From contig JAPDPQ010000002.1 of assembly GCA_034506395.1 (NCBI GenBank), positions 234,678 to 298,677 on the forward strand: 64,000 bases of DNA, given 5' to 3'. The first letter of the stretch is position 1. Every line of letters begins with the position of its first letter. This stretch comes from a candidate division KSB1 bacterium (GTDB lineage Bacteria > Zhuqueibacterota > Zhuqueibacteria > Thermofontimicrobiales > Thermofontimicrobiaceae). The translations under genes and the position numbers were made by a program. Below are positions 25,167 through 34,562 of the stretch, in pieces. Below the pieces are notes generated by a model. The model was not told the origin of the DNA. It searched no databases and saw only the letters and a program-made list of their open reading frames with translations.

Positions 25167-28100
25167 ATGAATACAGTCAAAGATTCTCATTCAATAGCCG
25201 CTAAGGTTTTCAGACTCTTTCTTTTCGCGTTCATTTTGCTCCTTTCAGGAATTGCAGAAGCGCAAATCATCAATCATGTCCCATCGGATAACCGTGCGGA
25301 CCCCAACTTCCGCAGGCGGTCGAATCTGGATGGGAACAACGTTCGGGTTACAGTTCATAATTTTGGTGTGAACGGCAACGAGGGCAGTGAGCCGGGACAG
25401 TGGGGGTTCGAATGGCCGAAAAACACCAATCGGACCTATATTTGGTTTGTATCGATTTGGTTGGGCGGCGAAGTCTATAATGAGCTTGGCGAAAAGATCA
25501 GCATCGCCGAAGTATCGACTTCGCGAAGCAGCCCAGCCGGGGAGCCTTGGAGCTTGCAGCCAGTGCCTGGGTTCCTTAATCCCGATCATCCCAAAAAGGA
25601 GATCGCCCGCAGCGATGATCCGACATCGTGGCCTCGGGCTGCTGATGGTGGCTGGCGTGACAAGCGCGATGATCCAGTTGACCCCGGCTGGATCGGCTCT
25701 TGGAACGGCTTTTTCGGGAAAAACATCTTTAATGCCGACTTGGAGCTATTCTATCGCTGCTCTGATGATCTCTATCGCCGCTATAATTATTATCCTGACG
25801 ATACCGATAAGACACGAGGCGGCCTCGGCTTGCTCATGGATGTTCGAGCCATGGCGTGGACCCAGATTCTCATCAATGATGTGACCTTTTTTATTAACGA
25901 CATCAAGAACGATGGCACCAAACGGGTTGGTAAGACCGTGTTTAGCATTTGGGTAGCAGATCTGGTGGGTGGTGATTCCAACGATGATGAGCCGTACGTT
26001 GACCTCCAGACCAATATCGCCTTCATTACCGATCATGATCGCGTCGGTACCGATCCCTGGGCTGGGGCGCTGGTCGGTCTCGGATCGATCAAATTTATTG
26101 AGACGCCAGGTAATCAGTTCGATGGTATCGACAACGATGGAGACGCGGATCTGCACCCGCAATTGTTAGCTGAGATCTCTGGAAATGCAAATGAACGGAT
26201 TCCCATATTCACGGCAAACGACTTCGGCCCGAAGCGGCTCAAGCCAGGTGATAAGATCGTGCTGATCGATTCGCTCACGTTCGAGCGCCGCGTGATAGAA
26301 TATCCTGCTGGAGGGGGGACGGTCAAGAGCCTTGGTCGCCTTATCAATTTGCCACCCGAAGGGATTACAGTGGAGGAGGACACCTTATTTAATTCCATCG
26401 ATGATGATCTCGATGGCTTGATCGATGAAATGGTAAGTTTGCATCTCCAGCGCTTTGACGATATTACGCAGACGGTCAAGCCGGTTCGGTACATCAATTA
26501 CCTGTCGTTTGCTATTGGCGATACTATTAAACGCGGATTTGTTGTGCCGGGAAAGCTGGCAGAGCAAAACTATGCCAATGTCGCCCCCATGATCGACGAG
26601 TCTCGCGATGACGGTTTCGATAACGATCGCGATTGGAATATCTTTCAGGACGATGTAGGGATGGATGGGGCCGAGGAGACGGGCGATCCTGGGGAGGGAG
26701 ATGGTCGTCCGACGAGTGGCTTTGGCACGGATCGGCCTGGGGAGCCGAATATTGACAAAACGGATGTGAGCGAGACCGATTTGATAGGAATCACCGGTGC
26801 GCTGCAATATCCGGCCTTTAGCATCAATTTCTCGACCATCAAAGACGAGGCGCTGATGTTCCGCTACATGAGGCCGGGATATTTCAGCTTGCCGCGTCGG
26901 ACTGGTGAGTACGATTTAAATGTCTCCTCTGGCTGGTTCCCGTTGAATCCAGGCGAGCGACAGCGCATGGCTGTAGCTGTGGCCATGGCGGGGGATGGCG
27001 TCACAAAAATGGACGATATCGAGAGTGCGATTCGAAAGCAACGTCAGGCGCAGATTGCTTATGAAGCCGATTATCGTTTTGCTCAGGCTCCGCTTCAGGT
27101 GACGGTAACCGCTGTTCCCGGGGATCGCAAAGTGACGCTTTATTGGGACGATGCGGCCGAGCACTCGGTCGATAATTTCATCAAGCGGCTGGATCTGCCT
27201 AACGCTGCTGAGATGGCGCGGGATTTTGAGGGCTATCGGATCTATCGCTCCACCGATGCCGCAATGCGAGATCCATTAGTGATCACCGATGGCCAGGGCG
27301 CAGCCATTATTCGCAAGCCGATTGCTCAGTTTGATTTGAAAGATGGACGCAAAGGTTACCATCCGATCGATATTTTCGGGGTCAAGTTTTGGCTGGGCAA
27401 TGACACTGGTCTCCAGCACACCTATGTCGATTCTGGCTTGATCAATGGGCAGCGCTATTTCTATGCAGTGACCGCCTACGACTATGGCTATCCCGAGGCG
27501 GAGATCGCACCGACCGAGACCCCAATTCGCATTGATGTGGATGAACAGGGCAATATTGTGACCGGTACGAATGTTGTGGTTGTTCGGCCTCGCGCACCTG
27601 TCGCCGGCTACTTGCCGTCTGAGGTGGAATCGTTCGACCATGTCAGCGGAACGTCCACTGGACAGATTTTCTTCAAAATCATTGATCCGCGTTGGGTGAA
27701 AAATGGTCACGAGTACCAATTAACTTTTGAAGACACCTTGATTGTGGGCAAGGTGCTAGATGTATTGACCACCAAAAACTTTACGTTGACCAATCTCACG
27801 ACCAACACAGTTTTGATCAATAAGAGCACCCATCTGGAATCGGATTTTGAACAGCCGATCATCGATGGCTTCCGACTGTCGTTCCAAAATGAAGAACGGG
27901 TTAAGGTCGATCCTGAAAGATCGCGCTGGAGCAAAAAAGGCATTTACGAATTTCAATTTAGCCCAGTTCAATTTCTCACCATCAAAGGCATCCAGAACCC
28001 AATGGATTACCAGGTGATTTTCGGAGAGGTTGGCATGTCGGTTTCGAAGGATACTTCGATCAGCTTTGTGAAGTTGCCGTCGAAGCCGGTGAATTTCAAA

Positions 28101-28787
28101 ATCATCAATTTGTCCAAAGGCGGCGAGCCGGTGCAATTCGCCTTCGCAGAGGTGCATGGCAATGACGGCAAATTTTCGATCGATCCCAAAAATGCCAATC
28201 TCACCGATGTCATCATGTTTTTGGAGCCGAATCGGCTGGGAAAACTGGTCTATACTTGGCAACTCATTTTGAATTTGCAGCCTCGCGATGGTCGTAACCC
28301 AGAAGCTGGCGATACGCTGAACCTTTATCTACGTAAGCCGTTCCTCTCCAGCGATGTCTATCGGTTCAGGATGCGGAGCGAATCGTTATCGAAAGAGTTG
28401 GCAAAAGATCAGCTCACCCGCATCCGAGTCGTACCAAACCCCTACATTGCGGCCGAATCTTGGGAGCCATTTAACACCTATTCCAGAGGTCGCGGGCCGC
28501 GAGAAATTCATTTTATCAATCTCCCGCCACAATGCACCATTCGAATTTTCAACGTCTCTGGGGAATTGATTGCCAAGCTGGAGCACGATAGCGGGAGAAG
28601 CAATGCGGCAGAAATCAATGGTCTGGAGCGTTTGACCGATGGAACCGATACTGGGTTGAATAATGGCACGGCCATCTGGAATTTACTCAGCAAGGACAAT
28701 CTTGAGATCTCCTATGGCATTTATATCTATCATGTTTCTGCGCCCGGCATTGGTGAGAAGACCGGTACTTTCGCTATCATAAAATGA
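25167..28787 (+). CDS. Giant secreted protein with Asp-rich calcium-like loops and sorting-like C-terminus
   Basis: The 1206-residue product has a signal peptide (about 1-32, ending A-E-A-Q). Several loops have a calcium-binding look: FDGIDNDGDADLH, FNSIDDDLDGLIDE and DDGFDNDRDWN. A fibronectin-III-like segment (about 640-760) is followed by beta-rich modules. The end (about 1085-1206) contains V-V-P-N-P-Y and closes G-I-Y-I-Y-H-V...K-T-G-T-F-A-I-I-K, a diverged relative of type IX-like sorting tails. It is 23 bases after the TonB receptor gene. I know no named family. It is probably an outer-surface protein paired with that receptor, perhaps in the manner of SusD, though no SusD fold is visible. 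Confidence 0.7.
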   Translation: MNTVKDSHSIAAKVFRLFLFAFILLLSGIAEAQIINHVPSDNRADPNFRRRSNLDGNNVRVTVHNFGVNGNEGSEPGQWGFEWPKNTNRTYIWFVSIWLGGEVYNELGEKISIAEVSTSRSSPAGEPWSLQPVPGFLNPDHPKKEIARSDDPTSWPRAADGGWRDKRDDPVDPGWIGSWNGFFGKNIFNADLELFYRCSDDLYRRYNYYPDDTDKTRGGLGLLMDVRAMAWTQILINDVTFFINDIKNDGTKRVGKTVFSIWVADLVGGDSNDDEPYVDLQTNIAFITDHDRVGTDPWAGALVGLGSIKFIETPGNQFDGIDNDGDADLHPQLLAEISGNANERIPIFTANDFGPKRLKPGDKIVLIDSLTFERRVIEYPAGGGTVKSLGRLINLPPEGITVEEDTLFNSIDDDLDGLIDEMVSLHLQRFDDITQTVKPVRYINYLSFAIGDTIKRGFVVPGKLAEQNYANVAPMIDESRDDGFDNDRDWNIFQDDVGMDGAEETGDPGEGDGRPTSGFGTDRPGEPNIDKTDVSETDLIGITGALQYPAFSINFSTIKDEALMFRYMRPGYFSLPRRTGEYDLNVSSGWFPLNPGERQRMAVAVAMAGDGVTKMDDIESAIRKQRQAQIAYEADYRFAQAPLQVTVTAVPGDRKVTLYWDDAAEHSVDNFIKRLDLPNAAEMARDFEGYRIYRSTDAAMRDPLVITDGQGAAIIRKPIAQFDLKDGRKGYHPIDIFGVKFWLGNDTGLQHTYVDSGLINGQRYFYAVTAYDYGYPEAEIAPTETPIRIDVDEQGNIVTGTNVVVVRPRAPVAGYLPSEVESFDHVSGTSTGQIFFKIIDPRWVKNGHEYQLTFEDTLIVGKVLDVLTTKNFTLTNLTTNTVLINKSTHLESDFEQPIIDGFRLSFQNEERVKVDPERSRWSKKGIYEFQFSPVQFLTIKGIQNPMDYQVIFGEVGMSVSKDTSISFVKLPSKPVNFKIINLSKGGEPVQFAFAEVHGNDGKFSIDPKNANLTDVIMFLEPNRLGKLVYTWQLILNLQPRDGRNPEAGDTLNLYLRKPFLSSDVYRFRMRSESLSKELAKDQLTRIRVVPNPYIAAESWEPFNTYSRGRGPREIHFINLPPQCTIRIFNVSGELIAKLEHDSGRSNAAEINGLERLTDGTDTGLNNGTAIWNLLSKDNLEISYGIYIYHVSAPGIGEKTGTFAIIK

Positions 28788-28927
28788 AATCAGATGCATC
28801 CTATTGCCGTTCCATTGGACTTTGATCTGCTGAATGGGCAATTGGAGGACAAGCAATAATCATTTTTAAGAAAAAAATGATCAGCAAAAAATTCAATCGC
28901 GCATAAATAATTCATGAGTGCAGAACT

Positions 28928-29980
28928 ATGAGAACAATAATGAAAATTCAGATGCCAGAAGCCCGTCGAATTCTATTTTTGGGCATTATGATACTGCTAA
29001 TTGCTATGGCTGGATACGGGCAGGAAGTGAAGAAAGTGGGGACCGCCTCTGCCGCATTTTTAAAGATCCCAGTTGGTGCTCGTGGGGCAGCCATGGGTAG
29101 CGCTTTTGTCGCATCGGCCGATGATCCAAGCTCGCTCTATTGGAACCCTGGGGGCCTCTCCCGAAATGAAAATCGTGCTCTCATCGTGGATCACTCGCCC
29201 TGGCTGCCAGGATTGAGTTATAATTTCTTCGGCGTCGTGGTCCCGATTCAAGGGGCTGGCACTTTGGGCATCAGTGTGGCAGCTTTATCCACTCAGGAGA
29301 TGGATGTGACCACCCCAGCCAATCCAATGGGCACAGGAGAAAAATTCGATGCCTCATCGATTGCTGTCGGATTTTCTTTTGCTCGGAGTTTGACGGATCG
29401 ATTTTCAATCGGGGGAACTGTGAAATATATTACCGAGCGGATTTTCAATTGCAAGGCCACAGGATTTGCAGTTGATGTGGGGACGCTGTATGATACTCCG
29501 CTGAATGGCCTGCGGCTGGGAGTGAGTGTATCGAACTTCGGCACCAAGATGCGCATCGACGGCGAGGATTTAAATGTGCGGGTCGATATTGCGCCTGAGC
29601 AATTGGGAAATAACCAGAGCGTGGTTGGCCGTCTGAAAACGGAGCGCTTCGACCTCCCATTGGTCATGCGCTTAGGCCTCTCGTATGATGCTTGGAAGAC
29701 GGAGAATTTGCGGCTCACCGTCGCGGCCGATGGTGTCAATCCGAGCGATAACGCCCAGAGCATAAATCTCGGCGCCGAGATCGCCTTTTTAAACGAACGA
29801 TTGGTGCTTCGGAGCGGTTATAGTGAACTGTTTCTTGAGGACAATGAAAAGGGTTTGACCTTCGGGGCAGGCGTTAAGACCAATATCGCCAGCAACGTGA
29901 AGTTCATTGCCGGATATGCTTTTCAAAGCTTCGTTCACTTGAATAATGCCAATCGAGTCACGTTGACTTTGCTGTTTTAA
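28928..29980 (+). CDS. PorV/PorQ-family outer-membrane beta-barrel protein
   Basis: The 350-residue protein has a signal peptide (ending about 31), then F-L-K-I-P-V-G-A-R-G-A-A-M-G-S-A-F-V with D-D-P-S-S-L-Y-W-N-P-G-G-L, the hallmark of the PorV/UPF0164 group. Alternating beta strands follow, and the last residue is Phe (TLTLLF). In type IX secretion PorV shuttles cargo from the translocon to the attachment complex. Its occurrence with several proteins bearing sorting tails fits that function. It follows the giant secreted protein by 140 bases. Paralogues with other roles exist, so I do not assign porV itself. Confidence 0.85.
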   Translation: MRTIMKIQMPEARRILFLGIMILLIAMAGYGQEVKKVGTASAAFLKIPVGARGAAMGSAFVASADDPSSLYWNPGGLSRNENRALIVDHSPWLPGLSYNFFGVVVPIQGAGTLGISVAALSTQEMDVTTPANPMGTGEKFDASSIAVGFSFARSLTDRFSIGGTVKYITERIFNCKATGFAVDVGTLYDTPLNGLRLGVSVSNFGTKMRIDGEDLNVRVDIAPEQLGNNQSVVGRLKTERFDLPLVMRLGLSYDAWKTENLRLTVAADGVNPSDNAQSINLGAEIAFLNERLVLRSGYSELFLEDNEKGLTFGAGVKTNIASNVKFIAGYAFQSFVHLNNANRVTLTLLF

Positions 29981-30052
29981 AGATTGCAGTTGAATTCATT
30001 ATTTTTTACTGTGTAATTCACCTATCATTTCATCTAAATTGGAGGTCGTATT

Positions 30053-32173
30053 ATGCATCAAAAAATTACAAGGCTATTTATGTTAGGGCTGATTGCCCTC
30101 GGGTTGATGTTTGGCTCGGGTGCGATCGCACAAACTGTCAAGGTCACCTTGCAGTTCAATTCCTCGACCGTGCTGGATACGCTCGGCGAGAACGGTTTTG
30201 TTGAAGTCCGTGGCGCCTTGAACAATTGGACCACTGGTCCAGTGTTGCCCGGCGGCAAAGTGATCAACTGGGACAAGTCCTCGGATCTGGACATGGTGAA
30301 TGTCGGTGGTGATTATTGGACGGTCACTTTTGAGATGTATCCCGATGATACCTTGCGGTATAAGTTCTGGACCGGGCATACGCCAGATATCGGCACTTAT
30401 CCAAATGGCGGCTGGGAAGGACCGTTCGACAACACCATTGCCGACACGCGAATTTTGATCACCAGCAAAAACGATACGATTGTGCCGGTGCAATACTATA
30501 ATCCTGATATCGGATTGGGTCCACAGCCACAGTACAAAATGCCCTTCGTTCCCAAGCCCGATAGTGTGGCGATCTATTTTCGAGTGAACATGGGCGGTGA
30601 GATGGAGGCAGAGCGCTTCGATCCGACCAAAAATGGTCCAGTGGGTCTCCGCGGCGATCCTGGCGCGTCGGCTGGCGTTTTGGATTGGGGCAGCACCAAG
30701 GTTTTGCTTAAATGGGAAGAGAAGAGCGTTTATAATGGTTCATTCTGGTCTGGCGTAGCATATTTCCCAAAAACTGGGGTCACTCCTGGAGCAACGCAGG
30801 AATTCAAATTCTACGCTGAGAACACCAAGGATTTTAGTTGGGAAGACGGGGCCAATCATAAGTTCACTTATCCTGTTGGTCTGAAAGATACCACGATCCA
30901 TTGGACCTGGTTCAGCGGCAAGAGGGTTAAGGGTGTCCAACCCATTGAAAGCATCATCACTTGGCGGTTGAGCACAGAGGCCCTGGAAGCGCTTGGCTTG
31001 TTCGACCGAGGTGTTGGTGATAAGGTTGTAGTGCGAGGACCTCGCGGCTGGGGTATGGATCAAGCAATTGAGCTGTACTATCAGCCGCTGCTTCAAGAGT
31101 GGACATCTGCCAACGAGGTGTTCAAACTTCCTCCAGGAACTGAAATCTATTACAAATATTTTATCGTCTGGGATCCCTCTCGGGTCGATCCTGCCAGCCC
31201 CAATTATATCCCAAATATCACCTTGGACAACGGCTGGGAAGAGCCAGCGATTACTGGCGGCGGCAACAGAACCCATGTGTTCCAGAATGCACCGCTACAA
31301 AATCCTGTTGGGGATTTTGGATTTGAACGCCAGTTCTTCAATAGCGTGCCAGCTAACGGGGTGTTCAATCATGATCTCACTGTGACTTGGAATGTGGATA
31401 TGCGCAATGCAGCCAATCCAGACTCCAATCAGGCGAATGCCAGTAATCTATTCCGGCCGGGCGTTGATAGCGTGTTTGTCCAGTGGGATGGCGAATTGCT
31501 TGCGGTCACTCAAGGGCAAAATATGTGGGGCGGGAGATTTCTCCAACTCACAGATCCCGATGGTGATATGATCTATTCTGGCTCGTACACCATTAAAGTT
31601 TCACCCAAATTCCCCCACGGTTGGTATCAGCTTGGCTACAAGATCGCTTATTCCACAGCCGAGCCGGGAGTTTATGTGGTCAATACTGGCGGTGGTGTAG
31701 AACTGGGCCGACGATATATGCAGTACATCCATCCTGATAAGGTCCTTGAAGGCACACCTTGGCCTGTTACCGTATGGCCGACCAGCTACAATCTGCCCGT
31801 GGTGCCGTGGCGCGACACGCATCTGTTTGTCGAATTCCCACCACCAGATCTCACCAAGCCATCGGCAGTAAGCAATCGACCAACCGAAAAACCGCTGGAG
31901 TTCGCTTTGGAACAAAACTATCCGAACCCGTTTAACCCCAGCACGACCATCAATTTCACCATGGCGAAGGGCGCCCATGTCACCATTAAAATCTATAACC
32001 TGGCAGGCCAGGAAGTGGCCACACTGATCGATGCCTTCCAGCCTCAGGGACATCATTTTGTTCGCTGGACTGGCAAAGATGCCTTTGGAAAAGATGTGGG
32101 CTCTGGCATGTATCTGGTGAAAATGGTCACCGAAAACTTCAACCAGGTGAATAAGATCATGTTGGTTCGATGA
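30053..32173 (+). CDS. Secreted starch-binding-like multi-module protein with type IX-like sorting tail
   Basis: The 706-residue protein has a signal peptide (about 1-26) and no catalytic domain. Module A (about 27-160) contains V-E-V-R-G-A-L-N-N-W, similar to starch-binding CBM folds, and GGDYWTVTFEMYPDDTLRYK. Module B (about 165-290) contains Y-F-R-V-N-M-G-G, GPVGLRGDPGASAG and F-W-S-G-V-A-Y-F-P. Module C (about 295-430) contains D-K-V-V-V-R-G-P. A further sandwich starts near 440. The tail has FALEQNYPNPFNPSTTINF (about 614-632). Modules A and B recur in the GH53 enzyme, and A to C in the lamin-tail protein of this window. GGAGG precedes the start. I infer a carbohydrate-binding surface protein. 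Confidence 0.8.
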   Translation: MHQKITRLFMLGLIALGLMFGSGAIAQTVKVTLQFNSSTVLDTLGENGFVEVRGALNNWTTGPVLPGGKVINWDKSSDLDMVNVGGDYWTVTFEMYPDDTLRYKFWTGHTPDIGTYPNGGWEGPFDNTIADTRILITSKNDTIVPVQYYNPDIGLGPQPQYKMPFVPKPDSVAIYFRVNMGGEMEAERFDPTKNGPVGLRGDPGASAGVLDWGSTKVLLKWEEKSVYNGSFWSGVAYFPKTGVTPGATQEFKFYAENTKDFSWEDGANHKFTYPVGLKDTTIHWTWFSGKRVKGVQPIESIITWRLSTEALEALGLFDRGVGDKVVVRGPRGWGMDQAIELYYQPLLQEWTSANEVFKLPPGTEIYYKYFIVWDPSRVDPASPNYIPNITLDNGWEEPAITGGGNRTHVFQNAPLQNPVGDFGFERQFFNSVPANGVFNHDLTVTWNVDMRNAANPDSNQANASNLFRPGVDSVFVQWDGELLAVTQGQNMWGGRFLQLTDPDGDMIYSGSYTIKVSPKFPHGWYQLGYKIAYSTAEPGVYVVNTGGGVELGRRYMQYIHPDKVLEGTPWPVTVWPTSYNLPVVPWRDTHLFVEFPPPDLTKPSAVSNRPTEKPLEFALEQNYPNPFNPSTTINFTMAKGAHVTIKIYNLAGQEVATLIDAFQPQGHHFVRWTGKDAFGKDVGSGMYLVKMVTENFNQVNKIMLVR

Positions 32174-32602
32174 GCTCAGATATTAAAAAATGTCTAGCTT
32201 GATAACAAAAGGGCGTAAGCTGCTTTGGGGCTTATGCCCTTTTGTGCTAAGATAAACAGAATGAAGGTGATTGATCGTTATCGTTTTCAACAAAAAAGAT
32301 GTTACTCTGACCAGCAGCAAATTTGGAGGAATCTGTTCTATTCAATATTTGCAACAGCAAATAAAATTTCATTCATTTCTGCCAACTGTCTGATTCATTT
32401 ATAGCGATAGTGGATGTTTCATGCAACATTTCTCAATTGGCTCATTTCAGCGGCTGTCGAAAAGTTACAAGCCAAGGCCGATCGGGCCATAACAGCGCAA
32501 AGAAATTGAATGGTCTTGCCATGGCTGCAGACATTATCGAACTATATTCAATCTAAATCAAAAAATCCGATCATTCCACGCGCGTTTAAATCCTGATCTT
32601 CT
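32174..32602. other. Intergenic region with terminator and no recognised gene
   Basis: The first part holds the strong hairpin at 32205-32245. The rest is AT-rich and shows no gene or RNA I can support. The promoter of the SGNH/TPR gene probably lies here. Confidence 0.5.
32205..32245 (+). terminator. Intrinsic terminator after the starch-binding-like gene
   Basis: ACAAAAGGGCGTAAGC (32205-32220) pairs with GCTTATGCCCTTTTGT (32230-32245) with one G-T wobble, a 16-pair stem with a nine-base loop. The A-rich and T-rich bases are built into the stem ends, so it could work on either strand. Confidence 0.75.
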
Positions 32603-34540
32603 ATGAAAAAAAAATTCTCTAAAAATCTTCGAAAAGAAGGACATAAAAAACCTCACTCATCGATGGTGGTTACTGATCCCAATAGCCGGCTTTTATTTAC
32701 TGCCATTATGCTATTGATCCCAATACTCACATTTCTAATCTTAGAGTTTGGTTTAAGAGTCGTAAGTTATGGGCACAACGCCGATCTGTTCATTCCCGCC
32801 TCTGGAGACTATTCGAAATATTTTAAAGTAAATCCAAATGTCGCGCGCCGTTTTTTTGCCAAGCAAAAAAATGTTCCCACTCCTCCCAACGATTTGTTCC
32901 TGATAAATAAACCAGAAAACGGCTTTCGAATTTTCGTGATGGGGGGCTCAACGGCTGCCGGATATCCGTTCGGAAACAATTTGATGTTTTCCAGAATTCT
33001 TCATCAGCGGCTCTCCGACGCTTTTCCTGAGAAGCATATTGAAGTGATCAACACGGCTATGGCGGCCATCAATTCCTTTGCAGTGTTAGACTTCATGGAT
33101 GAAATTTTAGAAAAAAAGCCGGATGCGATTTTGATTTATGCGGGGCATAATGAATTCTATGGCGCATTGGGTGTGGGATCGACCGAAACGTTGGGTAGAT
33201 TTCGGCCACTGATTAGAATCTATTTAAAACTAAAACGCTTGAAGACAGTTCAATTATTGAGAAGCGCTATCTGGCAGGTGAGGAACGGGATTTCTAGCAT
33301 ATCAAAAAAAGAGAATGCAATCAATCCTTCGGCGACGCTGATGGAGCGACTTGTTGCAGAACAAACGATACCGTATCAGAGCGCCCTCTATGAAGCGGGA
33401 AAAAAGCAGTACCGGGAAAACCTTCGCGACATCTTGAAAAAAGCGAAACAGGCAAAAGTGCCAGTGCTGATCAGCGAATTGGTCAGCAATATTCGGGATC
33501 AACGGCCCTTTGTCTCAGTAGCTGCGAAAAATTTTCCTGCTGCGGATCAGGTCTATCAGGAGGCCAAAGCACTGGAAGAGCAAGGGCGCTTTGAAGAGGC
33601 AAAATTGAAATATTATTTGGCAAAAGATCTGGACGCGCTGCGCTTTCGTGCGCCAGAAGAGTTCAATGACATTATTCGCCAAGTTGCCCAGGAATTCGAG
33701 GCCGTGGTGGTTCCAATGAAATCTTATTTCGAAGCCGCTTCGCCTCAGGGAATTATGGGAAACAACTTATTCCTGGAACATCTTCATCCGAATATCGATG
33801 GCTATTTTCGAATGGCCGATGCTTTTTTCGAGACAATGCGTCAACATCGGATGATTGCTCCTTATTGGCTGGATTATAAAATTTCGCCAGCTTCTTATTA
33901 CCGCCAGAACTGGGGGCTGACGGCGCTGGATAGCCTGTACGGCAATCTTCGGATCAAAATATTGCAGGCCGGTTGGCCCTTCAAACCAAAATCGGCTCTC
34001 AGTTATGAGATGCTGGATTATGTGCCAACTTCAAAAGCGGAGTCGCTCGCAGTAAAAGTCTGGTCGAGAGGCGATTATTCTTTGGAGCACGCTCATGTGG
34101 ATCTGGCTATGTCTTATGAAACAGCCGGTAGATACGACCTGGCATATGCGGAGTACCGAGCATTGATCTGCCTGACGCCGTTGAACCTTTCCCCTTACTT
34201 GAAAGCTGCGGAGATGCTGATCAATGGGGCAAATTTTCGATCGGCTCTCATCTTGCTGAGAAAATCGTTGACGTTAGGAGAAACTTTTTTTGCCAATAAA
34301 TGGATCGGTCAAATCTTAGTGAATTTCAATGAGATTGACCAGGCGCTCCATTATTTGGAAAAGGCATTTCAAGAAAATTCCAGCGATCCGCAACTGCTTT
34401 ACACCTTGAGCGGGGTTTACGCATTGAAGGGTCGATACCAACAGTCAAAGAAATTGTTGAATGAATTGTATCAAATTGCCCCAGATTTCAAGGATCCTTA
34501 CAATCTCAAAGAACAATTAGATCGCGTGATGAAAAAGTGA
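32603..34540 (+). CDS. Membrane-anchored SGNH hydrolase-like protein with TPR repeats
   Basis: The 645-residue protein has one transmembrane helix (about 29-51) after a basic N-terminus. An SGNH/GDSL-type domain follows: block I VMGGSTAAGYP (Ser116), block III IYAGHNEFYG and a distal H-L-H-P-N supplying the histidine. A Ser-His esterase is therefore possible. The C-terminal third (about 480-645) contains TPR units such as Y-E-T-A-G-R-Y-D-L-A-Y-A-E-Y-R-A-L and Y-A-L-K-G-R-Y-Q-Q-S-K-K-L-L. Many such proteins remove or add acyl groups on surface polysaccharides. It ends 22 bases before the GH53 gene, suggesting co-transcription with the saccharide-degrading set. Confidence 0.78.
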   Translation: MKKKFSKNLRKEGHKKPHSSMVVTDPNSRLLFTAIMLLIPILTFLILEFGLRVVSYGHNADLFIPASGDYSKYFKVNPNVARRFFAKQKNVPTPPNDLFLINKPENGFRIFVMGGSTAAGYPFGNNLMFSRILHQRLSDAFPEKHIEVINTAMAAINSFAVLDFMDEILEKKPDAILIYAGHNEFYGALGVGSTETLGRFRPLIRIYLKLKRLKTVQLLRSAIWQVRNGISSISKKENAINPSATLMERLVAEQTIPYQSALYEAGKKQYRENLRDILKKAKQAKVPVLISELVSNIRDQRPFVSVAAKNFPAADQVYQEAKALEEQGRFEEAKLKYYLAKDLDALRFRAPEEFNDIIRQVAQEFEAVVVPMKSYFEAASPQGIMGNNLFLEHLHPNIDGYFRMADAFFETMRQHRMIAPYWLDYKISPASYYRQNWGLTALDSLYGNLRIKILQAGWPFKPKSALSYEMLDYVPTSKAESLAVKVWSRGDYSLEHAHVDLAMSYETAGRYDLAYAEYRALICLTPLNLSPYLKAAEMLINGANFRSALILLRKSLTLGETFFANKWIGQILVNFNEIDQALHYLEKAFQENSSDPQLLYTLSGVYALKGRYQQSKKLLNELYQIAPDFKDPYNLKEQLDRVMKK

Positions 34541-34562
34541 TTGATCGTTAGGAAAAGCGCAC

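Noticed and set aside
28850..28885. AT-rich inverted repeat (ATCATTTTT/AAAAAAATGAT) before the PorV-like gene, as terminator
   Set aside because: The stem is almost only A-T pairs and weak; no T-run follows.
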